The notes below the pieces were generated by a model. That model was not told where the DNA came from. It did not search any database and saw only the letters and a program-made list of their open reading frames with translations. Shown here in pieces: positions 31,109 through 40,157 of a DNA stretch of 64,000 nucleotides. The stretch spans positions 62,001 through 126,000 of the forward strand of contig JADHOV010000002.1 of NCBI GenBank assembly GCA_016778765.1. The letters run 5' to 3'. Numbering within the stretch: the stretch's first letter is position 1; the number at the start of each line of letters is the position of its first letter. The stretch is from Paracoccaceae bacterium (GTDB lineage: Bacteria > Pseudomonadota > Alphaproteobacteria > Rhodobacterales > Rhodobacteraceae). The translations under genes were made by a program, and so were the position numbers.

Positions 31109-31246
31109 ATGAGTCGGGATGATACAATGCATGAAATAAAAACAATTCTGAAACAGTCTGGTGAACATGTGATCAAAGACATGTTTGGTGCGGTGTCTTT
31201 GATGTTTATACTGGGCGTGGCCTTGCATCTTCCGGGCTGGTCGTGA
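31109..31246 (+). CDS. Small hydrophobic protein (45 aa), unknown
   Basis: A short open frame downstream of recG with the sequence pattern of a small membrane protein: a charged N-terminal part (M-S-R-D-D-T-M-H-E-I-K) followed by one hydrophobic helix (F-G-A-V-S-L-M-F-I-L-G-V-A-L) and a terminal L-P-G-W-S. An alternative start is the in-frame ATG at 31127, with CGGGATGA upstream. The ribosome-binding site is unconvincing for the first start. The amphipathic-then-hydrophobic layout suggests selection, but it is a candidate only. Confidence 0.45.
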   Translation: MSRDDTMHEIKTILKQSGEHVIKDMFGAVSLMFILGVALHLPGWS

Positions 31247-31472
31247 CCCTGGCTGAAAATTCGAATTCATTGTTATATAACGAAAAAAGAGCTCAGACCA
31301 ACAAGCCGAGCACTTCTTTATCAGAAAAATAGCATCTTTAAGAGGGGGATGACGTAAATCCCAGCACGTCTATTTTAGGGTAAAATTAATCCGATCCTTC
31401 AGAAAATGTGGCTATATGATTAGCTAGCTGTATTTTACACCTAAATTTTGAGACCTTAGCTGATGGGTATTC

Positions 31473-32618
31473 TTAACAACATGCGAGTAATAGCTCTCGG
31501 GTATTCTCCGGCGTCATTTCCACGGGGTTTCCGCCCGTGCTGGGATCACTTAGAGCCCCCGCAACAACGCGATCAATATCAATATCTGCAATACCAAGCC
31601 CGATCAGCGTTTTTGGGATATGCAACGAAGCGTTAAGATCATCCACAAATGCGCAAAATCCATCATAACCGCCTTGAATGTTAAGATAGTTTGCGGCGGC
31701 GGATAATTTTTTCTCAATAGCGGTTTTGTTAAATTGCAAAACAGCCGGCATACATACTGCGTTCGTTGTGCCGTGATGCGTATGATACATGGCCCCGATC
31801 GGATGCGATAAGGCGTGAATGGCGCCCAGACCTTTTTGAAAGGCTGTCGCCCCCATCGCCGCGGCCGACATCATATGCGCCCGAGCTTCAAGGTCGCTGC
31901 CATCAGCATAAGCGCGGGGCAAAAAAGTTTTTACAAGCCGCATGCCTTCCAGTGCTATGCCCTGCGACATCGGGTGGTAATGGGGCGAACAAAACGCTTC
32001 TACGCAATGCGCAAACGCATCCAAGCCGGTGCCCGCTGTGATGAATTTTGGCATCCCAACGGTAAGTTCGGGATCACAAATCACCACGCTTGGTAAAAAC
32101 TTTGGGTGAAATATGATTTTCTTTTCTTCGGTTATGGAATTGGTAATCACCGAGGCGCGGCCCACTTCTGATCCTGTTCCGGCCGTGGTTGGCACAGCCA
32201 CAATTGGCGCAATTGCATCGGCATCTGCGCGTGTCCACCAATCTCCGATATCTTCGAAATCCCACAAAGGGCGTGTTTGACCGGCCAGAAACGCCACCAG
32301 CTTTCCCAGATCAAGTCCGGAGCCTCCTCCAAAAGCCACAACTCCATCATGTTCGCCTTCCTTAAAAGCGGCAACGCCTGCGGCGGCATTTTTCTCATTC
32401 GGGTTTGGATCCACATCGGCAAAAAGAGCTCGGCCAAGGCCAGCTGCCTCAAGCAGGTCTAAAGTATGGGTTGTGATCTCCATCGGGGCCAAGCCGCGAT
32501 CCGTGATCAAAAGTGGTTTTTTTATTCCGGCTGCTGCGCAGGCTTCGGCGATTTCAGAAATGCGGCCCGCACCAAAGCGAATGGCGGTTGGATAAGACCA
32601 GTTTGCAACGATGCTCAT
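31473..32618 (-). CDS. Iron-containing alcohol dehydrogenase
   Basis: A 381-residue NAD(P)-dependent dehydrogenase of the Fe-ADH family. Nucleotide site G-G-G-S-G-L-D-L-G-K at about residues 97-106; metal ligands in G-L-D-A-F-A-H and the H-A-L-S-H-P-I-G-A-M-Y-H-T-H-H-G segment. It oxidises a primary alcohol or reduces an aldehyde in the cytoplasm. It is the last gene of the minus-strand operon, 4 nt after the aldehyde dehydrogenase, so alcohol-to-aldehyde-to-acid oxidation of one compound is likely. In view of the glutamine-synthetase-like ligase in the operon, I infer a gamma-glutamylated amino alcohol as substrate. Confidence 0.9.
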   Translation of the reverse strand: MSIVANWSYPTAIRFGAGRISEIAEACAAAGIKKPLLITDRGLAPMEITTHTLDLLEAAGLGRALFADVDPNPNEKNAAAGVAAFKEGEHDGVVAFGGGSGLDLGKLVAFLAGQTRPLWDFEDIGDWWTRADADAIAPIVAVPTTAGTGSEVGRASVITNSITEEKKIIFHPKFLPSVVICDPELTVGMPKFITAGTGLDAFAHCVEAFCSPHYHPMSQGIALEGMRLVKTFLPRAYADGSDLEARAHMMSAAAMGATAFQKGLGAIHALSHPIGAMYHTHHGTTNAVCMPAVLQFNKTAIEKKLSAAANYLNIQGGYDGFCAFVDDLNASLHIPKTLIGLGIADIDIDRVVAGALSDPSTGGNPVEMTPENTRELLLACC

Positions 32619-32622
32619 GATT

Positions 32623-33996
32623 CTAGACCTTCTTGAAGTGATATGATTTAGGACGCGTTAGATTGTGAAATCCGATAACGGATAACCCTCCACCACGGCC
32701 AGTATCTTTGCAACCGGTCCAGCACAGGGCAGGGTCAAGATAATCGGCGCGGTTTAAAAAAACGGTTCCCGTTTCGATTTGATCGGCGATGGTTTCGGCG
32801 CGACCTCTGTTTTGGGTCCATAAAGAGGCCGTTAATCCAAAATTGCTATCATTCATAAGCGCTATCGCCTCTGCATCGTTTTTAACGGGCATGATCCCGA
32901 CCACAGGGCCAAAGCTTTCTTCGCGCATGATGCGCATATCATGGCTGACATTGGTAAGAATTTGAGGCATCAGATAGGCCCCATTATCCTCAGGGAAAGC
33001 TTCGGGTTTGATATGGGCCGTCGCTCCTGCCGCGATGGCCTCTTTGGTTTGGGCGCGGACCAGATCGGCAAAGCGGGTTTGAGCCATCGGACCGAGCGTT
33101 GTTTCTGGATCAAGCGGGTGTCCCAGCTTATAGCCATTTACGGTGGCAACGGCTTTTTCAACAAAGCTCTCAAACAAAGCTTCCTGCACATAAATACGTT
33201 CAATGCCGCAGCAGCATTGGCCGGAATTGAACATCGCACCATCGATCAGCGTGTCTACGGCAGCGTCAAGGTGAGCATCTTCCATCACATATCCGGGATC
33301 CTTTCCGCCAAGCTCTAAGCCAAGACCGGTAAATGTGCCGCTGGCGGCGCTTTCCATCGCTTTGCCACCTGCAACCGAGCCGGTGAAGTTGACAAATCCA
33401 AAGGCGCGCTCTGAAATTAACGCTGATGTTGTCTCATGATCTAAAAAAAGGTTTTGAAATACATCTTTTGGCACGCCGGCACCGTGAAAGGCTTGCGCAA
33501 GACGTTCGCCCACCAAAGGTGTTTGCGAAGCGTGCTTTAAGATCACCGTATTTCCGGCAATAAGCGCCGGTGCAATGGTGTTGATTGCGGTCATGTAGGG
33601 GTAATTCCACGGCGCAACCACCAGAACCACGCCATGCGGCACCCGCTTGATAACGCGGCGAAACGCATCACTGTCTTCGATTTCTATATCCGCCAATGCG
33701 TTTTGGGCAATCTGCGCCATATAAGATGCGCGCTCGTCAAACCCGCCAAACTCACCGCCATAGCGGATAGGGCGCCCCATTTGCCAAGCCAGTTCTAGAA
33801 CGATCTCGTCATTCATCGCGCCAATTGCCGCCACACCTGCTTTGACCAGCGAAATCCGCTCGCTTAAAGAACGTTTTGCCCATGCCCCTTGCGCAACTTT
33901 TGCGGCAAGAGCGGCAGTTTTCGCATCGGCATAGGCAAGCGTTTGACGCGTGGCATAAATCGATCCGTCAATCGGCGAAATACATTGAATGGTCAT
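32623..33996 (-). CDS. Aldehyde dehydrogenase family protein
   Basis: A 457-residue NAD(P)-dependent aldehyde dehydrogenase. P-W-N-Y-P near residue 128, the catalytic Glu in L-E-L-G-G-K-D-P-G and the catalytic Cys in N-S-G-Q-C-C-C-G-I are all present. The start M-T-I-Q at 33996 lies 4 nt after the ligase stop and is preferred; a longer frame running to 34236 would overlap the ligase gene and adds a non-homologous tail. It turns an aldehyde into a carboxylate in the cytoplasm, most likely the product of the adjacent alcohol dehydrogenase. Confidence 0.92.
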   Translation of the reverse strand: MTIQCISPIDGSIYATRQTLAYADAKTAALAAKVAQGAWAKRSLSERISLVKAGVAAIGAMNDEIVLELAWQMGRPIRYGGEFGGFDERASYMAQIAQNALADIEIEDSDAFRRVIKRVPHGVVLVVAPWNYPYMTAINTIAPALIAGNTVILKHASQTPLVGERLAQAFHGAGVPKDVFQNLFLDHETTSALISERAFGFVNFTGSVAGGKAMESAASGTFTGLGLELGGKDPGYVMEDAHLDAAVDTLIDGAMFNSGQCCCGIERIYVQEALFESFVEKAVATVNGYKLGHPLDPETTLGPMAQTRFADLVRAQTKEAIAAGATAHIKPEAFPEDNGAYLMPQILTNVSHDMRIMREESFGPVVGIMPVKNDAEAIALMNDSNFGLTASLWTQNRGRAETIADQIETGTVFLNRADYLDPALCWTGCKDTGRGGGLSVIGFHNLTRPKSYHFKKV

Positions 33997-34000
33997 TTTC

Positions 34001-35365
34001 TTAGGCCCTTTCAAAACCACGCGCGATTTCCCAATCGGTGACAACGCGGTCAAATTCTTCTTGTTCCCATTCGGCGGCGCGGGTGTAGTGATCGACAACC
34101 GCATCTCCCAAACACTTTCGCAGGAATGTTGAATTGCGCAATGTTTCGGTTGCGGCGCGCAAGGTTTGCGGAATATCCGCCGCCTCTGTCGCTGCATAGA
34201 CATCACCGGTTGTGGCTGGGGGCAGGGGCAATTCATCCTCGATCCCCTTCAGACCAGCGGCCAACATCACAGCTTGCGCCAGGTAAGGGTTCAAATCTGA
34301 GCCACCGATCCGACATTCAACGCGGATGCCTTTTGTGCCTTCGCCGCATAAACGAAATCCAGCTGTACGATTGTCAACCGACCAGACGGTTTTTGTGGGC
34401 GCGAAAGTGCCTTTGGCAAAGCGCTTATAGCTATTGATGTAAGGCGCAAGAAAATAGGTGTAATCGGGCGCGTATTTGATCAAACCTGCCATATAATGGC
34501 TCATCAGTTTTGACATGCCATACGGGCCTTCGCCGTCATAAAAGGCGGGTGCGCCGTCTTTCCACAGGGATTGATGAACATGGCTGGATGAGCCAACCCG
34601 ATCCTTGTGCCATTTGGGCAAAAAGGTTGCCGCGCGGCCATTTTGCCAAGCAATTTCTTTGATCGCATGTTTCGCGATGGAATGATAATCGGCGCAATCC
34701 AAGGCCGGTGAATAGCGGATGTTCAACTCTTCTTGCCCTGCCTCTGCTTCTCCTTTTGAATTTTCAATCGGCAAGCCGGCCTCGTAAAGATTGTTGCGGA
34801 TTGGGCGCATAACACCCTCTTCCTTCGTGGTCTGTAAAATATGATAATCTTCGTTATAGCCGCTGATGGGCTCTAGGTTTTGAAAGCCGTCTTTGCGTAT
34901 GTCATCAAAGCTTTTTTCGAACAGGAAAAATTCAAGCTCGGTTGCCATTTTAGCGTCTAACCCCATCGCATTTAGGCGTGTGATCTGCCTTTTCAGCATG
35001 GCGCGGGGCGCATGCGCTACCTCCTGATGCGTGTGGTGATCCAAAATATCGCACAGCACAAGCGCGGTTCCCTCTAGCCAGGGAAGCAGGCGGATGGTCG
35101 AGAGGTCTGGTTTCATTACGTAATCGCCATAACCGGTTTCCCAGCTGGTTGACGCATAGCCATCCGGGGTGGCCATTTCAAGATCCGTGGCCAATAGGTA
35201 ATTACAACAATGCGTTTCTTCGAATGAGGTTTCCACAAAATTGGCAGCATGGAAGCGCTTTCCCATCAAACGCCCTTGCATATCAACAAAACAGGTCAGA
35301 ACGGTATCTATTGTGCCGTCTGCGACTTGGGTTTTTAAGGTTTCAAAGGTAAATTGTCCGGGCAT
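34001..35365 (-). CDS. Glutamine-synthetase-like gamma-glutamylamide ligase (PuuA/IpuC type)
   Basis: A 454-residue member of the glutamine synthetase superfamily. It has E-L-E-F-F-L-F-E (metal ligands), A-G-Q-E-E-L-N (glutamate/metal), G-S-S-S-H-V-H-Q-S-L (ATP site), N-S-Y-K-R-F, N-R-T-A-G-F-R and E-C-R-I-G-G-S-D-L-N-P-Y-L-A. The adenylylation-site region of GlnA is absent and the layout matches amine-using ligases such as PuuA (putrescine), IpuC (isopropylamine) and GlnA4 (ethanolamine). It is likely to join an amine to the gamma-carboxyl of glutamate using ATP. Its operon place between a TRAP importer and oxidising enzymes supports a catabolic role. Confidence 0.85.
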   Translation of the reverse strand: MPGQFTFETLKTQVADGTIDTVLTCFVDMQGRLMGKRFHAANFVETSFEETHCCNYLLATDLEMATPDGYASTSWETGYGDYVMKPDLSTIRLLPWLEGTALVLCDILDHHTHQEVAHAPRAMLKRQITRLNAMGLDAKMATELEFFLFEKSFDDIRKDGFQNLEPISGYNEDYHILQTTKEEGVMRPIRNNLYEAGLPIENSKGEAEAGQEELNIRYSPALDCADYHSIAKHAIKEIAWQNGRAATFLPKWHKDRVGSSSHVHQSLWKDGAPAFYDGEGPYGMSKLMSHYMAGLIKYAPDYTYFLAPYINSYKRFAKGTFAPTKTVWSVDNRTAGFRLCGEGTKGIRVECRIGGSDLNPYLAQAVMLAAGLKGIEDELPLPPATTGDVYAATEAADIPQTLRAATETLRNSTFLRKCLGDAVVDHYTRAAEWEQEEFDRVVTDWEIARGFERA

Positions 35366-35387
35366 AGATATGTCTTTCGTTGAGGGT

Positions 35388-35412
35388 AGGGGGCAGCGAA
35401 TTGCTGCCCCCT
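35388..35412 (-). other. Strong GC hairpin between dctP and the ligase gene
   Basis: AGGGGGCAGC and GCTGCCCCCT (35388-35397 and 35403-35412) form a perfect 10-bp stem with a 5-nt loop, 10 nt after the dctP stop on the minus strand. Without a T-run it is best read as an mRNA-stabilising or processing element for the binding-protein message. Confidence 0.75.
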
Positions 35413-35422
35413 TTGTGATCGA

Positions 35423-36454
35423 TTAGCCGTAGCGGTAAGGACGACCCGCTTTAACCATATCGGCATTATATTTCTTAAAGATATCAACAACGCGACGTTT
35501 GGTTTCGCTTTCTGCCGCAATTTCTTCCCAAAACTCTTGGGCAGCCGTTTCAACCGTTGCCCATTCCTCATCTGGGATCGTGGTCAGCTGGAGTTTTGTT
35601 CCATTGACGCGCAGGTTGGCCTCACCGCCCCAATACCACCATTGGCGGTAATAATGCGATTGGTCACAACACACGCGGAACAGCGTCTGCAGGTCTTCGG
35701 GCAATTCATTCCAACGCTCCATATTGGCAAAGAAGGATCCCGCCCAAGCGCCTGAAATATTATTGGTCAGGAAGTAATTGGTTACATCAGCCCATCCCAC
35801 GGTGTAATCTTCCGTGATGCCAGACCATGCGATCCCATCTAGCTCGCCGGTTTGCACAGCCACTTCAATGTCTTCCCAAGGCAGGTTCACAGGAACAACG
35901 CCAAATTGGCTGAGGAAACGCCCTGCAGTTGGAAAGGTAAAGATCCGCTTACCTTTCATGTCATCCAAGCTGCGGATGGGATCTTTGGTGGCAAAATGGC
36001 AGGGATCCCAAGAGCCTGCAGAAATATGCTTGACGCCAACGGCGGAATATTCTTCATCCCAAATTTCGTTTAAGCCATATTGGTTAAATAGCACCGGCAC
36101 ATCGAGCGAATAGCGCGATCCGAAGGGAAAATAGCCCCCAAACACGGTTACCTCGGTGGGCGAGGCCATCGAATCATCATCGGATTGAACGGCATCAATT
36201 GTGCCGCGCTGCATGGCTTGGAACAATTCCCCCGTTGGCACCAGCTGATCGGCGAAGAACAATTCGATTTGCATCCGGTCGCCAGCAATTTTGTTGAACA
36301 TATCGATCGCAGGTACGATCACTTCCGCCGCGAGAGAGGCACCGGCATAGGTTTGCATCCGCCATTTAATGGTGCTTTGGGCCAGTGCCGGAGTGGCAAG
36401 GGCCGCAGGTGCAGCGATCGCTGCACCTTGAATAAACTTACGTCTGGTAGTCAT
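35423..36454 (-). CDS. dctP: TRAP transporter periplasmic binding protein (DctP family)
   Basis: A 343-residue precursor with a Tat-type signal (T-T-R-R-K-F-I-Q-G-A-A-I-A, cleavage near A-L-A-Q). The mature part matches the DctP/TakP group: W-R-M-Q-T-Y-A-G-A at the start, then D-A-V-Q-S-D-D-D-S and the Arg-containing G-R-F-L-S-Q-F segment near the carboxylate-binding site, and W-S-G-I-T-E-D-Y further on. It captures an acidic or zwitterionic solute in the periplasm. A GGAGAC ribosome-binding site precedes the ATG. The ligand is unknown; operon context suggests an amine-bearing compound. Confidence 0.9.
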   Translation of the reverse strand: MTTRRKFIQGAAIAAPAALATPALAQSTIKWRMQTYAGASLAAEVIVPAIDMFNKIAGDRMQIELFFADQLVPTGELFQAMQRGTIDAVQSDDDSMASPTEVTVFGGYFPFGSRYSLDVPVLFNQYGLNEIWDEEYSAVGVKHISAGSWDPCHFATKDPIRSLDDMKGKRIFTFPTAGRFLSQFGVVPVNLPWEDIEVAVQTGELDGIAWSGITEDYTVGWADVTNYFLTNNISGAWAGSFFANMERWNELPEDLQTLFRVCCDQSHYYRQWWYWGGEANLRVNGTKLQLTTIPDEEWATVETAAQEFWEEIAAESETKRRVVDIFKKYNADMVKAGRPYRYG

Positions 36455-36499
36455 GTCAGTCTCCTTGGTTGGGTTGCGACCACGTTTTACGTGGTTCTG

Positions 36500-37828
36500 T
36501 TAAGGTTGGTTATAAACATAATCAGGAAGCCAAGTGGCGATGCTTGGGAAAATCATGATCAATATTAGCGCACAGACCATAATCAAAACAAAGGGCGTAA
36601 TAGAGGCATAGATGTCTTTTAAAGAAATTTCTGGCGGCGCCATCGCGCGCATCAGAAAAAGGTTATAACCGAAAGGCGGCGTCATATAAGCAATCTGAGT
36701 GGTGATGGTGTAGAGAATGCCATACCAGATCAAATCAAAGCCCAAAGCGCCCACCAAAGGAACATATAGCGGTGCAACGATCACCAGCATCGCCGTATCA
36801 TCCAAAAAAGTGCCCATCAAAATAAAACTAAGTTGCATCAGGATCAGGATCATCAGCGGACTTAAATTTAGGCGCTCGGTGAACACGCTTTCGATTGCTT
36901 TAACGGCGCCAAGCCCGTCAAATACGGCCCCAAAGGCCAGCGCCGCCAAAATGATCCACATGAACATGCAGGTGATCCCAAGCGTGTTTCTAACAGAGTT
37001 TTCGAACACTTCTCTGGTCATACGGCCTTTTAGGATTGCGGCAAGGAAGGCTGCCATCGCCCCTATTGCGGAACTTTCCACAAGTGATGTCCAGCCATTC
37101 ACAAATGGCACCATCATGGCGGCAAAGATGGTCACCGGCAGCAATCCAGCCCGCAAAAGCCGCATCTTTTCGGCTTTTGGAATATCGCGCTCGCTGGCAT
37201 CCAGAACGGGGCCAAGTATAGGGTTTATGCGGCACCGCACAGTAATATAGAGGATGAATAAGGCCGCCATCATCAATCCGGGTATTACACCGGCCAACCA
37301 GAGCTGTCCAACCGGTTGACGCGCGATCATCGCATAGAGCACCAGAACCACCGAGGGCGGCACCAAAATGCCAAGGCTAGATCCGGCTTGGATCACGCCG
37401 GTGACCATGCGTTTGTCATAGCCTCGTTTCAAAAGTTCGGGCAGGGCAATCGTTGCGCCAATCGCCATACCGGCAACGCTAAGCCCATTCATCGCTGAAA
37501 TCAGCACCATTAACCCGATGGTTCCGATCGCCAAGCCGCCGCGAAGGCCGCCCATCCAAACGTGGAACATCTTGTAAAGATCATCCGCAATTTTACTTTC
37601 TGACAGCACATAACCCATAAAAATAAACATGGGCAGCGTCAGCAATGGGTACCATTTCATCAATTTCATCGCGGCAGAAAAGCCTATGTCAAAACCGCCT
37701 TTATCCCCCCAAAGCAGCAATGCAGCCGCCACTGCAACAAACCCGATTGCGCCAAACACCCGTTGCCCTGTGAGCAGCATCAGCATCATGGTGGAAAACA
37801 TCAGCGTGGCGATCATTTCATATGGCAT
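36500..37828 (-). CDS. dctM: TRAP transporter large permease (DctM family)
   Basis: A 442-residue, about 12-helix membrane protein. DctM motifs include P-L-L-T-L-P-M-F-I-F-M-G, the S-S-L-G-I-L-V-P-P-S-V-V-L-V-L-Y signature near the middle, and F-L-D-D-T-A-M-L-V-I-V-A-P-L-Y-V-P in the second half. It performs Na+-coupled solute uptake with DctQ and DctP. The start overlaps the dctQ stop by one base (TGATG). Length is normal. Confidence 0.93.
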   Translation of the reverse strand: MPYEMIATLMFSTMMLMLLTGQRVFGAIGFVAVAAALLLWGDKGGFDIGFSAAMKLMKWYPLLTLPMFIFMGYVLSESKIADDLYKMFHVWMGGLRGGLAIGTIGLMVLISAMNGLSVAGMAIGATIALPELLKRGYDKRMVTGVIQAGSSLGILVPPSVVLVLYAMIARQPVGQLWLAGVIPGLMMAALFILYITVRCRINPILGPVLDASERDIPKAEKMRLLRAGLLPVTIFAAMMVPFVNGWTSLVESSAIGAMAAFLAAILKGRMTREVFENSVRNTLGITCMFMWIILAALAFGAVFDGLGAVKAIESVFTERLNLSPLMILILMQLSFILMGTFLDDTAMLVIVAPLYVPLVGALGFDLIWYGILYTITTQIAYMTPPFGYNLFLMRAMAPPEISLKDIYASITPFVLIMVCALILIMIFPSIATWLPDYVYNQP

Positions 37829-38397
37829 CAGATCGCTTCGCCCTTAACGCGCAAAATATCTTTAAACAATTCTGACAGGCATTGCAGCAGCATCAAAAAC
37901 ATGCCCACGATCATCAAAGCTTTAACGGGCCACATGTAAGGGCGCCAAGCCGTTGATGAGCGCTCCATCCGGCCAATTTCTTCCGCACCGGTGATCAATC
38001 CTGCAAAAAATGAGAACGGCTCGGTGCCCCAATATCCCAATGAATAGGCCGTAGAACTTATTGCGCCGTAAAGCAGCACCCCAAGATAGAAGATCAAAAA
38101 CAAAACAGTCAGCAAATCAAACCAAGCTTTTTTGCGCAAAGACCACGTGCCGTAAAATAAATCCATGCGCACGTTCGATTCCATTTGTAGGGAATAAGGC
38201 CCCCCTAAAATATAATAGGCCACCATGGTAAATTGGGCCATTTCTAACGTCCATAAAGAGGGGAGGAAAAATGTTTTGCTGATCGAAGACCATAATAAAA
38301 TGCCCATCAGAACAAAAATACCGTACATCACAATACGCCCAATCCGCAAATTGACCCGGTCAATCGACGAGATATAAAGCTGCATCAGGCGCGACAT
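37828..38397 (-). CDS. dctQ: TRAP transporter small permease (DctQ family)
   Basis: A 189-residue protein with four membrane helices and the family sequence V-M-Y-G-I-F-V-L-M-G-I-L-L-W near the first helix and E-S-N-V-R-M-D-L-F-Y in the loop after the second. It holds DctM and the binding protein together in the membrane. It overlaps the upstream amidohydrolase gene by 13 nt and abuts dctM, so it is well inside the operon. Confidence 0.9.
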   Translation of the reverse strand: MSRLMQLYISSIDRVNLRIGRIVMYGIFVLMGILLWSSISKTFFLPSLWTLEMAQFTMVAYYILGGPYSLQMESNVRMDLFYGTWSLRKKAWFDLLTVLFLIFYLGVLLYGAISSTAYSLGYWGTEPFSFFAGLITGAEEIGRMERSSTAWRPYMWPVKALMIVGMFLMLLQCLSELFKDILRVKGEAI

Positions 38398-39164
38398 TGT
38401 ACATCTCCGACCACGCCTAAGCGGATGCAGGCTTGATCAATCCATTTTGCGATCATTTTTGCCATGGCGTTTTGTTGATCGTCTGTTGCGATTAAATCAT
38501 TGCGGATTTCTAGCATAACGTTGAGATGGCCGTGCGCAATCGCGTGTTCTTGCAGGGTATGTGTTACGCCGTCCTCAGGCCCATAGGGGGCGTTACGCTT
38601 TATATTCTGGTCGCGTTTTTCGTTAGAAATATCCAGCATTGCATCCGCTAGCCGGGTATCCGCATCGTGCAGAACGCCTATTTTCAAGGATCTTGGCTTG
38701 CCAAAAAAAACAGGTGTAAAGCTATGAACCGTTACCAAAATGGGATCAGCTCGCCGCATCATGGCTTGATGCAGTTGCTCGCGAAAAGGTTCATAAAACA
38801 GCTTGACCCGCTGTGATTTTTCGGAAGCTGTGAGATCTTTATTTCCAGGTATATCGATTAACTCGCTGCGCGTTGGCATAGCGCTTGTCGCGTTTGGAGG
38901 TCGGTTACAGTCATATAACAAACGCGATGCTTGGCTGGCCACCAAAACTGCGTTCAATAGGTTAGAAAGCTTTTGTGCAACACCTAAAGCTCCTGGATCC
39001 CAGGCCGCATGGCTGCTCTGGTCTTCCGCTGTCAGACCCAAAGCGTTGTAGTCATCAGGGATGTAAGAAGAGGCGTGCTCGCAGGCCAGCACAATGGAGG
39101 ACCCGCCAGATGGGTTTATCGTGGCAACATAGTCGCTGAAATATTCAATCGGCGTGCTGGTCAT
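38385..39164 (-). CDS. N-formylglutamate amidohydrolase family protein
   Basis: A 259-residue enzyme of the FGase (HutG-type amidohydrolase) family. Early conserved words are V-L-A-C-E-H-A-S, then A-W-D-P-G-A, L-L-Y-D-C-N-R-P-P, and V-T-V-H-S-F-T-P-V-F, with His and Asp/Glu that bind metal. The ATG at 39164 has AGAGGAAT upstream; the longer frame starts 51 nt earlier without support. It leads the operon. No other histidine-utilisation gene is present, so its job may be hydrolysis of a different N-acyl or gamma-glutamyl amide made by the downstream ligase pathway. That role is inference. Confidence 0.82.
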   Translation of the reverse strand: MTSTPIEYFSDYVATINPSGGSSIVLACEHASSYIPDDYNALGLTAEDQSSHAAWDPGALGVAQKLSNLLNAVLVASQASRLLYDCNRPPNATSAMPTRSELIDIPGNKDLTASEKSQRVKLFYEPFREQLHQAMMRRADPILVTVHSFTPVFFGKPRSLKIGVLHDADTRLADAMLDISNEKRDQNIKRNAPYGPEDGVTHTLQEHAIAHGHLNVMLEIRNDLIATDDQQNAMAKMIAKWIDQACIRLGVVGDVQCRA

Positions 39165-39284
39165 GATTCCTCTTTCAGGTACGAGGCTCTTGCCAAAACA
39201 TGCTTCTGTCAACACAATAGTGATAATTAATTACCCAGTGCTAAGAATATGTTATTTATTTATCAAAACTGAAGGGGCGTGCCT
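39165..39284. promoter_or_regulatory. Divergent promoter region between the amine-pathway operon and its RpiR regulator
   Basis: These 120 bp separate the two outward-facing start codons. The centre (about 39215-39265) is A/T-rich with GATAATTAATTA and TTATTTATTTATC stretches that could supply -10 elements for both directions. No clear operator palindrome was identified, but the divergent placement suggests that the RpiR protein binds here. Confidence 0.45.
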
Positions 39285-40157
39285 ATGATGGAAGCCAGTT
39301 TAACAATTTCGGATCGCATTCAGAATAAGCTTGATGATTTAACGCGCGCAGAGCGGCAATTGGCACTTTCAATTCTTGAGAATTACCCCGCATCGGGTTT
39401 GGGGCCTCTCAGTGCCTTGGCCAAAGATGCGAAAGTATCCGTTCCAACCGTTGCCCGGATGGTACAAAAACTTGGCTTTCAAGGCTATCCAGAGTTTCAA
39501 ACAGAGCTGCGCAAAGAGCTTCGGGCGAAGGTAAAAAACCCCATTGCAAAACATGATGCTTGGTCAGAGGGCGCGCCTTCAGAACATCTGTTGAATAGGT
39601 TTACCGAGTCGGTGATCGATAATATCCGCCATACGCTGGGGCAAATTGATTCCGGTGCGTTTGATGACGCCTGCCGTATCGCGGCCGACACAAACCATCA
39701 TCTTTATATTGTTGGAGGGCGGATTTCGCATATTTTGGCGGAATATCTGTTTTTACATATGCAGCTTATCCGATCCAAAATTACGCATATTCAATCGACG
39801 TCGAATACCTGGCCTCATTACTTGCTTGACGTCAAAGCGGGCGATGTCTTCATTATTTTCGATATGCGGCGATATGAAAATAATACGCTGAAACTGGCAG
39901 AAATGGCCTATGAAAGAGACGCGAAAATCATCTTATTCACCGATCAATGGCGCTCGCCTATTCATCGGATGGCGGAGCAAAGCTTTGGCAGCCGCATCGT
40001 CGTGCCTTCGGCGTGGGATTCTGCGATTACGCCGTTGCTTTTGCTTGAAACGATGATTTCTACCGTTCAAGCGATCACTTGGGGCGATACAAAAGATAGG
40101 ATGGAAGCGCTTGAAGAGATGTTTGACCAGACGAAGCTTTTCCGAAAATTTACGTAA
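39285..40157 (+). CDS. MurR/RpiR-family transcriptional regulator with SIS domain
   Basis: A 290-residue regulator. Residues 1-77 form the RpiR helix-turn-helix (L-T-R-A-E-R-Q-L-A, V-S-V-P-T-V-A-R-M-V-Q-K-L-G-F-Q-G-Y-P-E-F). The C-terminal SIS domain (about 125-250) includes L-Y-I-V-G-G-R-I-S and V-F-I-I-F-D-M-R-R-Y, where a phosphosugar or other effector would bind. It is divergent from the amidohydrolase-TRAP-ligase operon and most likely controls it, though the transporter operon 300 bp downstream on the same strand is another candidate. The start may be ATG 39285 or 39288; GAAGGGG lies upstream. Confidence 0.9.
   Translation: MMEASLTISDRIQNKLDDLTRAERQLALSILENYPASGLGPLSALAKDAKVSVPTVARMVQKLGFQGYPEFQTELRKELRAKVKNPIAKHDAWSEGAPSEHLLNRFTESVIDNIRHTLGQIDSGAFDDACRIAADTNHHLYIVGGRISHILAEYLFLHMQLIRSKITHIQSTSNTWPHYLLDVKAGDVFIIFDMRRYENNTLKLAEMAYERDAKIILFTDQWRSPIHRMAEQSFGSRIVVPSAWDSAITPLLLLETMISTVQAITWGDTKDRMEALEEMFDQTKLFRKFT

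Noticed and set aside
33997-34236. N-terminal extension of the aldehyde dehydrogenase frame
   Set aside because: It overlaps the ligase gene in another frame and adds Pro/Arg-rich, non-homologous sequence; the ATG at 33996 fits operon spacing.
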